Below, one piece after another: positions 12,443 through 35,804 of a stretch of 64,000 bases of DNA (position 1 is the first letter of the stretch; the number at the start of each line of letters is the position of its first letter). The notes beneath the pieces were generated by a model. The model saw only the letters and a program-made list of their open reading frames with translations, was not told the origin of the DNA and did not search any database. Both the position numbers and the translations under genes were made by a program. Source of the stretch: Certhia americana (Eukaryota > Chordata > Aves > Passeriformes > Certhiidae); assembly GCA_018697195.1 (NCBI GenBank), contig CM031857.1, positions 98,217,674 through 98,281,673 of the forward strand. Reading direction: 5' to 3'.

Positions 12443-13671
12443 GAAGACAAGGACAAGTCCTGCCTAACTAATGTAGTGGCTTTCTATGATGGAGTGATTG
12501 CATCAGTGGACAAGGGAAGGACTACAGGTATCTTTTATCAGGGCTTCTGTAAAGCCTTTGAGACAGTCCTCCACAACATTCTTCTCTCTAAATTGGAGAG
12601 AGACTGACTCCATCGGGGCACTGCTAGGTGGATGAAGAATTTGTTGGATGCTTGCATCCAGAGGGTTGTATTCAATATCTCAGAGTTCCCATTATCATTT
12701 GGACATCAGTGACAAATGGAGTCCCTTAAGGGTCTGTAATGGGACTAGCATTATTTAACATCTTTGTCAATGACATAGACAAAGGGATCAGGTGCATCTT
12801 CAGCAGATTTGTAAGTGACACCAAGCCAAGTGGGACAGTTGACATACCTGAAGGACAAGAGGGACTTGGACAGGCTCAAGAAGTGAGCCCACGGGAATCT
12901 CCTGAGCTTTAACATGACCAAGTATGAGATGTTGCATGTGGGTCAAGGCAATCCCTGGTACCAATACTGGCTGGGGGATGAACAGATGGAGAGCAGCTCT
13001 GCCAAGAAGTACTTGGGGGTGCTAGTGGGTGAGAAGCTGGACGTGAGCCAGTTATGTGCACTTGCAACCCAGAAAGCCAAATGTGTCCTGGGCTGCATCA
13101 ATAGCAGTGTGACCAGCAGGATGAAGGGAGTGATTCTGCCCTTTATTCCACTCACATGAGACTTGGAACATTGCGTTCAGCTTTGCATCCCCAGCACAGA
13201 AACCTGTTAGAGCAAGTCCAGAAGAGGCCACGAAGATGATCAGAGGGATGGAGCTCCTCTCCTGTGGGGAAAGGCTGAGATAATTGGGGTTGTTCATCCT
13301 GGAAAAGAGAAGACTTCAGGGTGACCTGATTGTGGCCTTTCAGGACCTGAGGGGAGCCTACAAGAAAGATGGAGACAGACTTCTTACAAGGCATGTAGTG
13401 ACAGGACAAGGGGCAAAGGCTTTCACCAGAAAGAGAGTAGATTTAGACTAGATATGAGGAAGAATTCTTTACTCTGAGGGTGGTGAAGCACTGGAACAAG
13501 GTATCCAGAGAAGTTGCAGATGCCCCATCCCTGGAAGTGTTTAAGGCCAGATTGGATGGAGCTCTGATCAGCCTGGTCTATTAGAAGGAGTCTCCTGTCC
13601 ATGGCAGTGGGCTTGGAACTAGATGATCTTTGAGGCCCCTTCTCTGCTTTAATTGTGTCAGTCTGTGATTC
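12443..13671 (+). mobile_element. CR1 LINE, 5'-truncated, decayed
   Basis: The 5' part encodes a broken piece of CR1 reverse transcriptase (residues like [14 protein letters not shown] and [18 protein letters not shown] at 12470-12607), followed by stops and frame changes. The 3' part, with GAGGGTGGTGAAGCACTGGAAC, GGAACTAGATGATCTTTGAGG and a final GTGATTC tail, is the classic CR1 3' region. About 1.2 kb remain of an element normally over 4 kb. It cannot be active. Its left edge abuts the minus-strand LTR. Confidence 0.93.
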
Positions 13672-16600
13672 ACAGCTATTTGTTCAAGCTCCTTGTGAGG
13701 CCTCACAAGGGGGAATCTGCTCCTCTCATTAAGTAGCAGCAAAATCTAATCAATAGCTGAACTACTGCTAGATGTCACTGAGCTAAGGATGGCACTGAAA
13801 CATTTTTCTGTCAGCCATTTGGACTGATGTGCCCATTTTGTACATGAATGTGCATTGCCCCACTCTGGTATGTCTGTCAGAGTTCCCCAGCTCTACCTCA
13901 GCAGACAAAGAACTTGTGATTTTGGGGGTGATGGACATTTAAGCTCAGGTAGGCATGGAGACCATTTCTCCAAGAATGTTCACAGAGCAGTTAGAAGATG
14001 AAATTAGTGCCTGCATGTTGGTGCTAGCTTTAATTGACCCATTTTTACCCCAGAGATGGAATGCTTAGTGAAATGATCTGGCTGGGAGGGCCTTGACTGC
14101 AGGACTGTTGCACATGGCAGATCTCCTCTGTGCAGTATTATTGTACCTCCCTACCTGTCCAGACCAGGTCTTATCAATTCATAGCATCCTCCCCTTACTG
14201 CTTTCAGCTTCAAGTTTTTCTGCAGTGGAAGCAAGGGTGTCTGTAGGGATGTGGAGCAGTTGGCATGATGCCAGTGTGTTTTGGCCCTGAAGCAGTGCAA
14301 GACCCCTCAGTTTATGCTAACCTTGGGCTGCAAGGTCTCCTGGGTACTCCTGAGTCACTTTGAACATCTGGTCCATGCTGGCCCTCATACTGCCACATCA
14401 TTGCTGTCAGTAGTGCCTGAGCCTGTTGGCATCTCTTTCATCCTTGCAACCCCCGGGTGTTGCTGCACTCCAGCTGTGTACCTGTCCTGGTCTTCCGAGC
14501 AGGGCATCCTCTGACAAATACGATTTGCCTTACAGTTTGGAAATAATATTTATGGCTTCAACAATTATGATGCCTATGCATTTTCCCCATTTGTTTAATT
14601 TCGCCTCCTCCATGTTTCCTTTTACTATTTTGCCAATAAAACTGGGATGATGAAGTAGAAAGCAGACAAAGGAAAGTAAGAGCTTTTAAATAAAGACTGA
14701 ATTCCTTCCCCAATCTTGGCAGAAATACATCTCCACAAACATTTCATTGATCTCTGTTCTTGATGGTGATTTTCCTTCTACCATTGCATGAAAAATATCT
14801 GCCAGGATGGATTACAAAAGTGCTATTTCTTAATTGGTTTTATTTGTGCTATTTAGAGTGTGGTTTGATTTTGCATTTAAGTAACCATCCTTTATGACTG
14901 CAGGTGAAAGTAGACATAATCTAGATTTATAGTACTCTGTAGTTCACTTAGTACTCTTTGAAAGCTTTTGCGGGTCATTTTTGACTTAAATGTTTAAAAG
15001 TTTTGTTTAATGCTTAAACACATTAAAAACATTAAAATTTCATTCTAATTATGACCAAGCCAAAGCATTAGGCCATCTTTTTCTTTCCATTAATCTAAAT
15101 CTCTGCTAGGTTCTTATCACCAGTGCTCCTAAGGAGGTCACTGAGCAGCTCAAGCAGTTAAAGCAGTTCAGAGTTTTGATTTCTGGAAGTATGAAATTTG
15201 ATTATAATTTCTGACTGTTTTATTCTGTAAATGAACTATCATTCTGATTGTTGCCTTATTAAGTTTTAAGCATTACTTGATTCAAATAACTTGCTTGTTT
15301 GAAATCCTTTCAGATTTTATGTGCAGAGATCATTTGATAGGTTGCTTTCATGATTAATCTCTTAAGCTCCTTGGATGAAGTCCAGACCTAGCTGAGATCT
15401 ATGGCAATTTTGCTGTGCATTAGGTTTTGCAATGGGAAAAAGATAGGATCTTCTGTTTTGAAAGAGATGCTTCTGGTTTTAACATGGTTATATTTCTGAG
15501 ACACAACAGTTTCAGAAAAACTACAATAAATAACATTTATGGATCATAATGGTTGTGCAACAATCTTATTGACAGGTTGTGAGACTACACATCAGACTGT
15601 GACTACCATCTAAAAATGCTAAAATATAAATAATGCAAATAAGTAAATACAATTATCTATGATAGATTGCCAACTTTTTAAGAGAGAACCCAGATCTGAC
15701 CACTATTTGAGCAATTAAATTTGTTTAATTTAACAAGAGTTTAACAAAGAAATACTTACTCCTCATGATGATCTGTCAGTGCCATATGGTTATCACAAAT
15801 TACTGTGTGATAAAATCTCTCCACATTGTTTCTTCCATGTCCCTATTTGTTCTTCTATAATACTCTTGTGAGCCAGTGTAGTCTTTTCAGCCTTGTTCAC
15901 AGCTATGAACTACCATATTTAGTTTGCCTTTAGGCATTATGTCCTGTTCCACTTAATAAATGTAATTCTTCCTCTTACTCACCTTTTATTTGCTTGTTAA
16001 ATACTGGTGCTTGTAATTGCTGCTAGCGGTGAACCAAAAAGTCAACACTCTATCCCACTTATGCAATTTTTTCCTTATTTTCTAGCAAAACTTATTATTT
16101 TATATTAAATTAATGACTATGTTTAAATAACAAGCTTAAAATTTATTGCATATATGAACTCTGTGACTATTTAAAAAACTATAGTATTTCTGTAGTTTTA
16201 AACATAGTATTTCTAATTTTGATGCTTGCTGTCACAGAGCAGGTTTTCTTTTCACCTTGTGATTGTTCTATATTGCTGTCATTCTATTTCTTTATGATAT
16301 CTCAGTACTACACTGTGCTCTTCTACCTACTAAATCCTTCTTTTTCTTGAGTGTAAGTAAAGGTTTTGCTGTTGCAGCACCTCTACTGGCAAGAGCACTC
16401 AAAGGGGCTTTTTCAGCAAATAAAAACCACTTCTTCGCAATCTCCCCCAAATTATAGTTTACCTGCAAAAGTGCACAAAGCACTTGACATTTTTATTTTC
16501 ATCAAAAAAGTTTCCCTAATAATGTAGAATATTGTTTATAAAAACTGTCAATAAATGACCCACTCTAATGCTGCTGACAAATACAGGATCTAATTTTGAG

Positions 16601-18285
16601 AACTCTAGAAAATGTCAAAGTAACGTTTTCCTGGAAGTCTGCTCTGCAATCTTTTGTGTTTTGGCCTTGCTGATGGAAAGCCCATTGATTGCAGTCACTA
16701 TAAGCAGGGTTCAAAGCAGGGTCTAGGTCTTCACTGTTACTTCCTCCAAGTATGTCTCTGTGCAATGCTTCATTTTTCTTGTTAGCAGTTTCTCTAGGTA
16801 GTGTTGAAATGTTCAGCTGATCTATTTCCTTGAATTCTGTGTAAACAAGCAAAAATTATTTAAAATACTGATAAATTTGAGCTTTTAATAGGAATCACGG
16901 CTTAGGTCACACGGAGTAAAGTTTGGGGGGTTTAGAGTTATTTTGACTCCTTGTTAAAATATGTGGCTTTGTTTTGCAAAAGTCACTCTAATTAAGCTGT
17001 TTTTATCTGTGACAATGCAAATACTTTGCTTGCAGTGATAAATGTCCTGCATTAGTGTAAACATCTCCTGCTTAAGGTCATTAACTGAGAATAATGGCAT
17101 CCATTTGGCTAAAACACAGAGCATCAGAAATAAATGAACCTGGCACTATGAGAATCATTAAGTGATAGCATTCTTCTACAAACCTAAAGACATTAAAATA
17201 CAATAGAGCTGCACATCATCTTGCTGAGGCTTTGTTAGACAAGTGAGTTCTGACTATCAAACCCAACTGTTTTCCTAGGTATTTGCACATCCTCTGGAAA
17301 CACTTCTATTCCCAAAGAGAAAATGTCAAGTGTCAAGTTGATGCAGAGGTAGAAACAATGACATTGCACAATTAAATGCAAAAGCTGTGCTGTTACTCAA
17401 ACCTTTAACCAGCAGAGAATGTTCTCCCAAATATCTGGCACAGCTGTTTCATTTTCTTACACCCCTGGTTTATAGTTTGGAGCTTTTTGGAAAACAGTCT
17501 GCTCCAGGCTCACCCAGAGTGCCTGGAAAAGGGCCAGAGTCCTTCCCATGTTACCACAGCAGAAGCGGAAATTAAAGGAAACACCATATTTTATGGTAGA
17601 CTGTGGTGTGCTGCCCTGGCTGTGCAATGGGTACATTAAACCTCACATCCCAGAGGGGTTCTTGGGAACCACATATGTTCAAATCTTTAGTTGTCCTGAA
17701 CTCTCCCATTTCATTTTTGCAATAACATAATTTAAGTGTTTATGCCTCCCACAAGTGACTTTTGAGGTTGTAGAGAGAAAAAGAAAGAGGTTGTAGAGAG
17801 CAATAGGGACACATAGTGGTTTTCCAGATTTGCTGTATGGGAATAACCTTGCCAGAATCCAGAAAAAATTGGCAGTCTGCCTGTCAAGAGAGGCCAGACT
17901 GGTGACTCATCTGTAATAAGAGCAAGCAACAGTGCAGAGGTTCATTCAGCAAGTATAGTAAGTGAAAGCCACTTTTCTCCATGTTCTTGCAAGAGAAAGC
18001 CAGTAGCCTAATCCTGCTGCTGTACTGCCCTGTAACAGTGGAGTCAATAGTTTGCAGTCCATTACTTGGGTGCCAAATAGACTACCCCCTTGCACATTGC
18101 AGAGGAGGACTACACGGAGAGGAAGGAAATTAGAGAAGGCATCTCTGGAGTTGTTATATTAACCATGATACTATTTTATACTGTGTTGTTCAAGGAGCTT
18201 ATCTCCAGAGGACAGTATTTAAACTGCTTTTATGTTGTCCCCTCTTGCTGAAGAAGTCAACAGGATCCCCCACCCTGAAACACAC

Positions 18286-18309
18286 TTTTTTTTTTTTTTT
18301 TTTTTTTTT
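18286..18309. repeat. Poly(T) tract, 24 nt
   Basis: An uninterrupted run of 24 T in an FRMPD4 intron. On the minus strand this could be the A tail of a retroposed copy, but no recognisable source sequence adjoins it. Confidence 0.95.
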
Positions 18310-19659
18310 GTGGTTGTTTCAAAACTTCTGGTGACCTTCCACTTTTTTCAGCACTGACTCTGGAGGCTGGTCTTGGTTTGTTTATGGTGTTGAATTTTCT
18401 GTTACTTACAATTATTGATTATTGTGTGGTCATATGTGCTAGAGAGGTAGGAAAGAATGAACTGTGAAAGCAAAGACACATTTATTTTTACTTCTTGATT
18501 CTATTATGTGCCTCAGGAATTACTGGATGTCACTGAAATTTCTTGGGAGAATGTTGCAGTGTTAATTCCTTGTTCAGTGGTTGATACTGAGCCTATGGTA
18601 ATAGTTACCACGTTTTCAATGTGATGATAGATTAGAGGCATGTAGAAATGAGCTAGACTTCTTCCTGCTAGTTAGTGGAAACAAGGCTTCTGCATCACAA
18701 GAAAATAATTTTTAAAGCAGTTTCAGCAGAGATCAGAGACAGAAACAGAGGAATACATAGCCTTGGACTACTCCATTACTCCTGCAGATTGTTAGTTGAG
18801 TCAGAATTTGAGTGATAGTAATAAGATTTCCCATATTTACAAGCCACATTGATCATCACCATTTGTGATGCCTCCACTTGTTTCTCACAGACAAACCAAC
18901 TCAACTTAAGTCTTTATTCAAAACTAGTCACTGAGGTCACTTCTCAGGACGTAGAGTAAGATTCTGAAATTCTTAATTCATATTTTCATGAAATAAATGG
19001 ATCAAAACCTGTCCCAAAAGAGCTCAATGACTTGCAGTCAAAGCAAGAAACTCTTCCGTTGCCCGTTATCATGGTTATGAAGGGAGGCAATGCCAGAAGC
19101 ACTGTGTTTGTAACTGACCTGAGAATAAACCAACTCCATTTCTGCTGCTGAAAATGGAAACCCCATTGACTGTGAATATTTAATTTGCTACTAAAAAGGA
19201 GTTGTTAGTCAAATTTGTCAAGTGAGGAGATTTTTTTTTCCAAGGGCTGAAAACAGGAGAACCCATTGCATAATGCAGTAGATAAAAATCAAATAGGTCC
19301 CAGAAGAAAATTCAGAATGCTTCTACACTACTAATCCATGAAGCCCTACAATATGTCAATATTGAAGGCATGCCTTACACAGGGTGTGTTTAGGGGATAC
19401 CTTCAGGGGAAGCCTGATGACCTGCAGGTGCCACTTGGTGGTTTTCACCTGTATTTTGAAGTGAACAATTACAGTGAGATGCCACTGTATTTGGAGACCT
19501 CCCAGACACTTTTTTGGCAAAAGTTGTGTGCATTTCTATCCAGCAGATCACAGATTATGCAAAAATTTTCCATTCAGTCTATGAAGAGAGGGTCACTGGT
19601 AGGCACACTGGTTTCTATGTGCAAAATGTTGCTGTATGCATGGAGTTCCCAGCCTGTAA

Positions 19660-28531
<8,872 letters not shown>

Positions 28532-28658
28532 AAAAGAATGGGGATTAGAGACTTTTCTTCCATCTGCTGTGCTGCAAAGCATGAAAGAAAAGAACATAAA
28601 GAAAGCACTTTCCCACCTTGTCAAAGCAAATCAAAACCTAGTTCCTCCAGGCAAAAAG
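28532..28658 (+). CDS. FRMPD4: FRMPD4 exon: FERM lobe F2, middle
   Basis: A 127-nt exon between ATTGCAG and GTATTA; the first base completes the split Glu codon. It encodes [20 protein letters not shown] and [22 protein letters not shown]. The motif [12 protein letters not shown] is the characteristic FRMPD-type F2 segment. The donor, AAG|GTATTA, is non-optimal after position +3. Confidence 0.97.
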
Positions 28659-28900
28659 GTATTATATTTGCATCTTAATGGAAAATATGTTTTAAAGAAC
28701 GTAAGTGTGGCATGCATGGGACACATTTAAAGCTAATCCTTTGGAGAAACACCTAACCAATATATTTACAGAGATTTAACTTTGGGTGCTGGTGCAACAT
28801 AGCCAAGAACTATTAAAAAAAATTAATTATGCCCCAGCTAAACGATCTTCTTATCTTGAGAATGACAGAGAACTGGTTATTATTACCTCATGTATGATAA

Positions 28901-28902
<2 letters not shown>

Positions 28903-28940
<38 letters not shown>
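28903..28940. repeat. (AT)n microsatellite
   Basis: A 38-base perfect AT alternation, likely length-polymorphic. Confidence 0.98.
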
Positions 28941-28943
<3 letters not shown>

Positions 28944-29297
28944 ATTAACTTAGTGCTTTATATGAATAGCAGATTGGCTGGGAAAGTTTTTATTCTCTCT
29001 CTGATGCTCTCATCTGACATAAATGCTGTTTTTCAGATGGTTTTCTGTTGCACTATAGAGAAAGACTTTTCGCTGGCCAAGATCTAACTGGATAGATGAT
29101 GGTCCTTGCAGTAAATGAGCCTCCTTGCTGTTGTAAAATGCTTTTCTTAGCACTAAGCTTTCACTTCAGCTGGAAAAAACATGGATAAGACAACATCTTT
29201 GAGAATTGCCTTTGTTACATGCACGCAGCTGAGACCGCTTTTAGACACCATAATATGGTTTCTTAGTGCAGGTCATCTTCTCATTTGTAGTCAATGG

Positions 29298-29394
29298 AGA
29301 GAAATAGGCACTTCCAGGGAGCAATTCATGCCATCCCACATTCGGAACCAAAAATAGGTCAGATTGCTTGTGTCCTAGAAATGCCTATTTCTCT
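29298..29394. repeat. Unidentified hairpin element, copy 1
   Basis: A perfect 13-bp inverted repeat, AGAGAAATAGGCA at 29298-29310 and TGCCTATTTCTCT at 29382-29394, encloses 71 bases that contain ACCAAAAATAGGT. A second copy with the same arms, the same spacer length to within one base and the same internal motif lies at 52886-52981. I do not recognise the family. It could be an ancient non-autonomous DNA transposon or an exapted repeat. Confidence 0.75.
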
Positions 29395-30968
29395 TCATGG
29401 GCTATAAAAAGAACCTAAGAGTGACTAGTGGAGACATAAAATGAGCTGAATCCTGATTCATGACACTTTGTTTCTGAACCAAAAAACCTCAAAACAGCTT
29501 GTGCCTGAGCTAAGGCTCACTGTGATCAGCAGAAATCCTGCTTGGAGGTTTCAGAACACATCGTGACTATGAACATATCTCTATGTGTTTGGCCTCAGGA
29601 AGAGGAGCTGAAGCACTGTGTGTCTCTTCTACTGCTGAAACTAAAGCTAAATAATGCCAATTGCTTATTATTTATCTTGGTAGTATAAATTATGGTTTAT
29701 TTTGGAAGCCATCACTGCTGCAGGCCTTACGGGTATCAGATATGCCTTATAGTGGCATACCAGTATCAGTTCTTGGTTAGAAGAGGTATTGCAACAGTCC
29801 CTTCCTGCAGCAAGCAGACTTTGTTGGGTTTGCTTCATTCTTTTTGATTTGAGCTTTGGAAATATGTTTGCCAACCTGCTTTCTTAGCAGGTAGGTCTGA
29901 GAAAGAACCATCTGAGCTCTTCATCACCTCCTGAACTCTGTAGGTTCTAACACATGAACTAACTGATTTCTTTTTCGGGTCTTCTCTTCCTTCACGTGAA
30001 GGGAAGCTTGTCATTCTCAGGATCCTCCTGTTTTTTTACAACCCTTGTATATTTCTGCACCAAGAGAACACCTGGTGAAGCAAAGGGCAAAGCATTACCA
30101 CTAGCTGCTCTTCTTGGGATCCATTTCCTCCTTGTTGTCTAGGAAAAAATTAAAATAGGGGCCCTTAAAATGCTGTTTGAGATTAAATAAACTTTTGAAT
30201 TAGAAATCCAGTGACTATAATGAGACTAGCAAATGATATGAGACTGTTTTGTGTTATTTTCTAAAAGTCCATATATAAGGATTTACACCAGAAAGTGTAA
30301 GGTTTGGATTCAGACTGGTGAAATGAACTATTTCTTGTTTCCCTTCTGTGTCATAAAGTATTTCCAAGGTTTCTCTTTTTTTAAATAGTTTAAGCTCAGA
30401 GGAAAAACAGAGGAGACAAATTCTGACACGTATTACATGACATGATCATATGTTTTGATGTGCTGTATTTAGCTTTCTGATTTATTACCTATTCAATATA
30501 GTGGAAGAGAGTTATTTTAGAAAATAGGAAATGCAGTTAGAAGTTGGAATAATTCACCAAACACAACAAGTACCTAGCAAAATGTAAAATATATAGCTGA
30601 CAAATGAAAATTTTTTGTTCTCTTTCTCTGTATAGGTACATAAACGTTTAAGAACTGATGGAGTTTATGAATGGAAAGCTGATGTCTTAGCCCTGAAATC
30701 CCTCAGTGAACAGATGTTTAATCTGAGTACTTTAACATTTTCCCTTCATTAAAGCAGTCAGAATGTTCCTGAAGTACTTTGATCTGCCCATTCCCAAGTC
30801 CTCAGTGCATTTTAACTAAACAAGCAAGAAATTAATTTTAAGAATAAAACTGTTTCTCCTCATCTGAGGCTCAAGCATCTCAAGATTTAGTTTCAGGCTC
30901 TGAAGAGCTGTTATTGCAGACGATTCTCTTTATGCTACACAAATATATTTTCTTTCGTAGTTTTATAA

Positions 30969-31706
<738 letters not shown>

Positions 31707-31889
31707 CAGGGAGAAAAGCGTTCTGAAGTGACTCTGTTAGTAGGGCCGCGGTACGGAATCAGCCATGTGATAAACACCAAAACAAATCTTGTGGCTCTCC
31801 TGGCAGACTTCAGCCACGTGAACAGAATTGAGATGTTTACAGAAGATGAAAGCAGTGTTAGAGTTGAGCTGCATGTCTTAGATGTAAAA
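31707..31889 (+). CDS. FRMPD4: FRMPD4 exon: FERM lobe F3, start
   Basis: A 183-nt exon (61 codons, phase 0) before GTAAGT. It encodes [40 protein letters not shown], then [21 protein letters not shown]. This is the first half of the PTB/PH-like F3 lobe. The acceptor is a NAGNAG pair (AAG at 31704-31706 and CAG at 31707-31709). Using the first AG gives an initial Gln, as I recall for the mammalian protein. Using the second drops that Gln and starts at Gly. Both keep frame. Confidence 0.96.
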
Positions 31890-34800
31890 GTAAGTTTGTT
31901 ATTGATTTCTGTTGATATAACATCTTTTAATAATGTTTTTGTCTTCGAGTATTAGATTAAGCTATGCTGTTCTGAACATTTTCATGCCAGTAGTACTCTG
32001 AGAGTACATTTTCAGCTCTTTTTTTTGGTCACAGTACATTTGTACTAAAGGTTGGGCCTACAATGTACCAGGCTAGTGTTTTCTAGCACCTGCATTTGAT
32101 TTTTCTCTCAGCTGCCCCAGCAACTTGCTTTGTTATTGTCTTCATGGATTTTCATGGTAAGAAGAGGTGATGATGAAGCTCCTTCTAGTGCAATATACAG
32201 TATTATTACCAGTAAAGAATCACCAGCTGCATTGGACCAGTGTCCCCTGTAATCCAGTGCTACATCCACAAAGTTTACTACAAGTTACCACATAACACTT
32301 GTGACTTAAATAAACTGTAAGAATGCATAAGGTTTTTTCTTAACTGGAATTTGATAATTCCAGTTTGGTATTCACAGATTCTCATCATCTACCTATAGCC
32401 ATTTAATTTTTTTAAAATCTCACTTAACACTGTCTGTGTGGCATCAAGTGGCAAAATGAGTAGAATTTTGTATGTTCTACTGTTCTGATTGTTTTTAATG
32501 AGGTTTCTATTTGGCTTTGAAATAAAAGGCTTCATAGACTTTCTGGGGCATTAATCTGAATAACCAGAGATTGAAGGAAGAATTCTCATTGTATTTGAAA
32601 CTTAAATATTTGATTAAAATAAATAGAACCTAGCTATACACAAAAAGCACACATGAGGAATATTTTACTAGGCTTTTGCTTTGAATGCTTTAAGTGTATT
32701 GACCTGGAACTGTTTCTCTGTATTTAAGGTAATGAAAAAAACATTGTTGTAAAGTAATCTAGATGCTCTTTGACAGCAATTTAAGAGAAATTTACAGATT
32801 GGTGAACACAGCATGTCTTTCACCTTATTTACAAAGGTAACACCTGAGGATCTCAGGCTGCTTTGCCTGCATTACTATGCTGTACTCCTAGCCTTCTTGT
32901 AAGAAAGATATTATCACCTTTTTACAGATGGAGAAAGTAGTATAGAAATTAAATCCTTCCCATCTGTCCATATGTAATATGCAGCACCATATGCCATATT
33001 ATGTATTACCATGGTATTATGTTATATATTATAATATTGTTACTGTCTTATTGCAAATTGCGCATATCCCCATCTCCTTGCACTTCAACATATGTGATCT
33101 TAAACCCAGAGACTGACTGAAAAATAAAAATCTAGGAGGCTTTGGGTGGAATTTGACAAAGAAGTTGCCTCTCTGTGGGGCACAAGCAGAGTTTGTGACT
33201 ATGTCCTGTTGAAGGAGATGCAGGCACACATGTAGGTGTTCTCAATGATGTTTTCATCCTTTCACTTACCCTTTGCACCTATGCAGGTTTGTATATCCAG
33301 CTTCTGAATGTACCAGTATATGTTATATAAAATATTATTTTATTTATGAACAGACAGTTTAGATTTTTATTTTACTTTTGTTTCTTTAAATATTTTCTCA
33401 AGCATGTTTCACTTGGCAGAAGCAGGCAATAAAAGTTTAGCTGTCACAGGACTTTTCAGCAGATTAACAGTGCTTCACAGCATTGTTTTCAGCAATCTGA
33501 GAGTTCTGCGGAGTTCATCAATTTCTGCCAATCACTGCAGAAAATTTGAGATGAATGTAGCATTTCAAATGTCAGTTGTCAGTTTTTAGTAGTTGCTCAA
33601 AAGAACAGAGATTAATTAGTCCACTGTAGATTTAATAATTTATAGTAACTATAATAGCTGTAGTTGAATACCTTGAAAAAAGCATGGATTAAATAGAAGC
33701 TCAAGCTGTAGCAAAAAAGAGGTTACCAAAAAAAAAAAAAAAACCAAAACCCTATAAAATCAACAACAACAAAACAACCCTCAAATATTTTTCCAAGTTG
33801 CTGAAAACAGTTTATACAAGATTCAGGGCACTTGAACATTGTGGACTAGGATGCTGCAGCACAAGGTTTTAAAAACTCATTGGACATATTGTGGGTTTGG
33901 TAGTTAGCTGTGAACATCAGTTGTGTTTTGGCCACAGCTTCCATTAGAATCAGTTGTCTTTTGACTAGTAAGGGGTTGAGTAGGTTGGAGAACCGTCCTT
34001 GTATGTCACATTCCTCCTGGAATGAATGATACATTGTATCATTGTATCTATCTTGTGACAGTGGGCTCTGCAGGCTAAATTATGATAAACTGTCACAAAT
34101 GTCCACATACTATGACTCACTACAAACTGTGAATGATAAGATGGGTTGTCTATGGTCTACTTTCTATCTATGCATCATGGTAAAGGCTTCATTTTTATTT
34201 CCTGTCTAGGAGTTGTAGAGGCTAGCCACCTTAATAAATTACATTTGAGGAGAACAGCTTTTGGTGTTAAAAGCTATAGAGACATGAACAAATTTTTTAG
34301 CCAAAAAAATTGTATATATAATGACAAAAGAAAAATGAATTTCACATGAGTTTCACATGGATGTCTTGTGTTCAATGCTAGCTATCCTGGCAGCCACAGT
34401 TTTTCAAAGCTCTGAGGTCTCATTTTTTTTATACAGTGTTTTGTATTTGTTTTATTTGTTGGTCATCCTTCTAGTGATCTTTCTATGATCTCTTCATCTC
34501 TGTTTATCTGCTTGTTTTATCACCACTTTTCTTTTCAGTAACATCAGGCCACAAACACTGAAATCTTTTAACCTGTCCCTGTCTTGTGGTGTAATGTTAG
34601 CTTGAACCTGGCTGCTGTATTTTATGAACCTCCACTTTCCCTGACTGTTTGCTTCCCCTGTCATGCTCCTTTGCATACACTTAGTGCACCACATTTTCTG
34701 TGAAGCAGCAGATTCTCATACAACTGCAAAACTCCAGCACCTAATGTATCAGGCTTTTCACCTGTGGCAGATTCAGAGTAACATTAAATAGTGCTTTTGT

Positions 34801-35087
34801 CAGAGTAAGATATTTATGCAAGGAGCAAGAGTCCTAAAATAGTTAGTTTCATTCAGAAAGAGAGCAATCAGTTGTTAAGATGTCTAATTGGACTTCTACC
34901 TTACTACAGCTCCAGTCTTGACTAAACCTTTTATACTGTTGGATATTGATATGAAGAAAATAAATTCTCACATGTACTTTTCAAGGTGGTGTTTGTGATG
35001 TAATTACTTTTGCTTCAATATAATAGTCTTGTCAACAGGCAAACAAATTGAGGAGGAACAGCCTTAAACTGATTGTCTTCTTCTTAG
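31890..35087 (+). other. FRMPD4: FRMPD4 intron
   Basis: A 3.2-kb intron, GTAAGT to TTCTTAG. It contains an ancient MIR/L3-like relic (32843-32960), a short A-rich tract (33729-33780) and otherwise ordinary AT-rich sequence. Confidence 0.88.
32843..32960 (+). mobile_element. MIR/L3-like ancient retroposon relic
   Basis: The order CTGAGGATCTCAGGCTGCTTTGC ... CATTA ... ATATTATCACC-TTTTTACAGATGGAGAAAG resembles the tail of old amniote SINE/LINE families, where the usual form is TTATCCCCATTTTACAGATGGGGAAACTGAGG. It is diverged and short, and family assignment is tentative. Confidence 0.55.

Positions 35088-35804
<717 letters not shown>

Noticed and set aside
12419..12607. A possible gene with reverse-transcriptase-like residues
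   Set aside because: It is a fragment of a 5'-truncated CR1 LINE with stops following, not a host gene.
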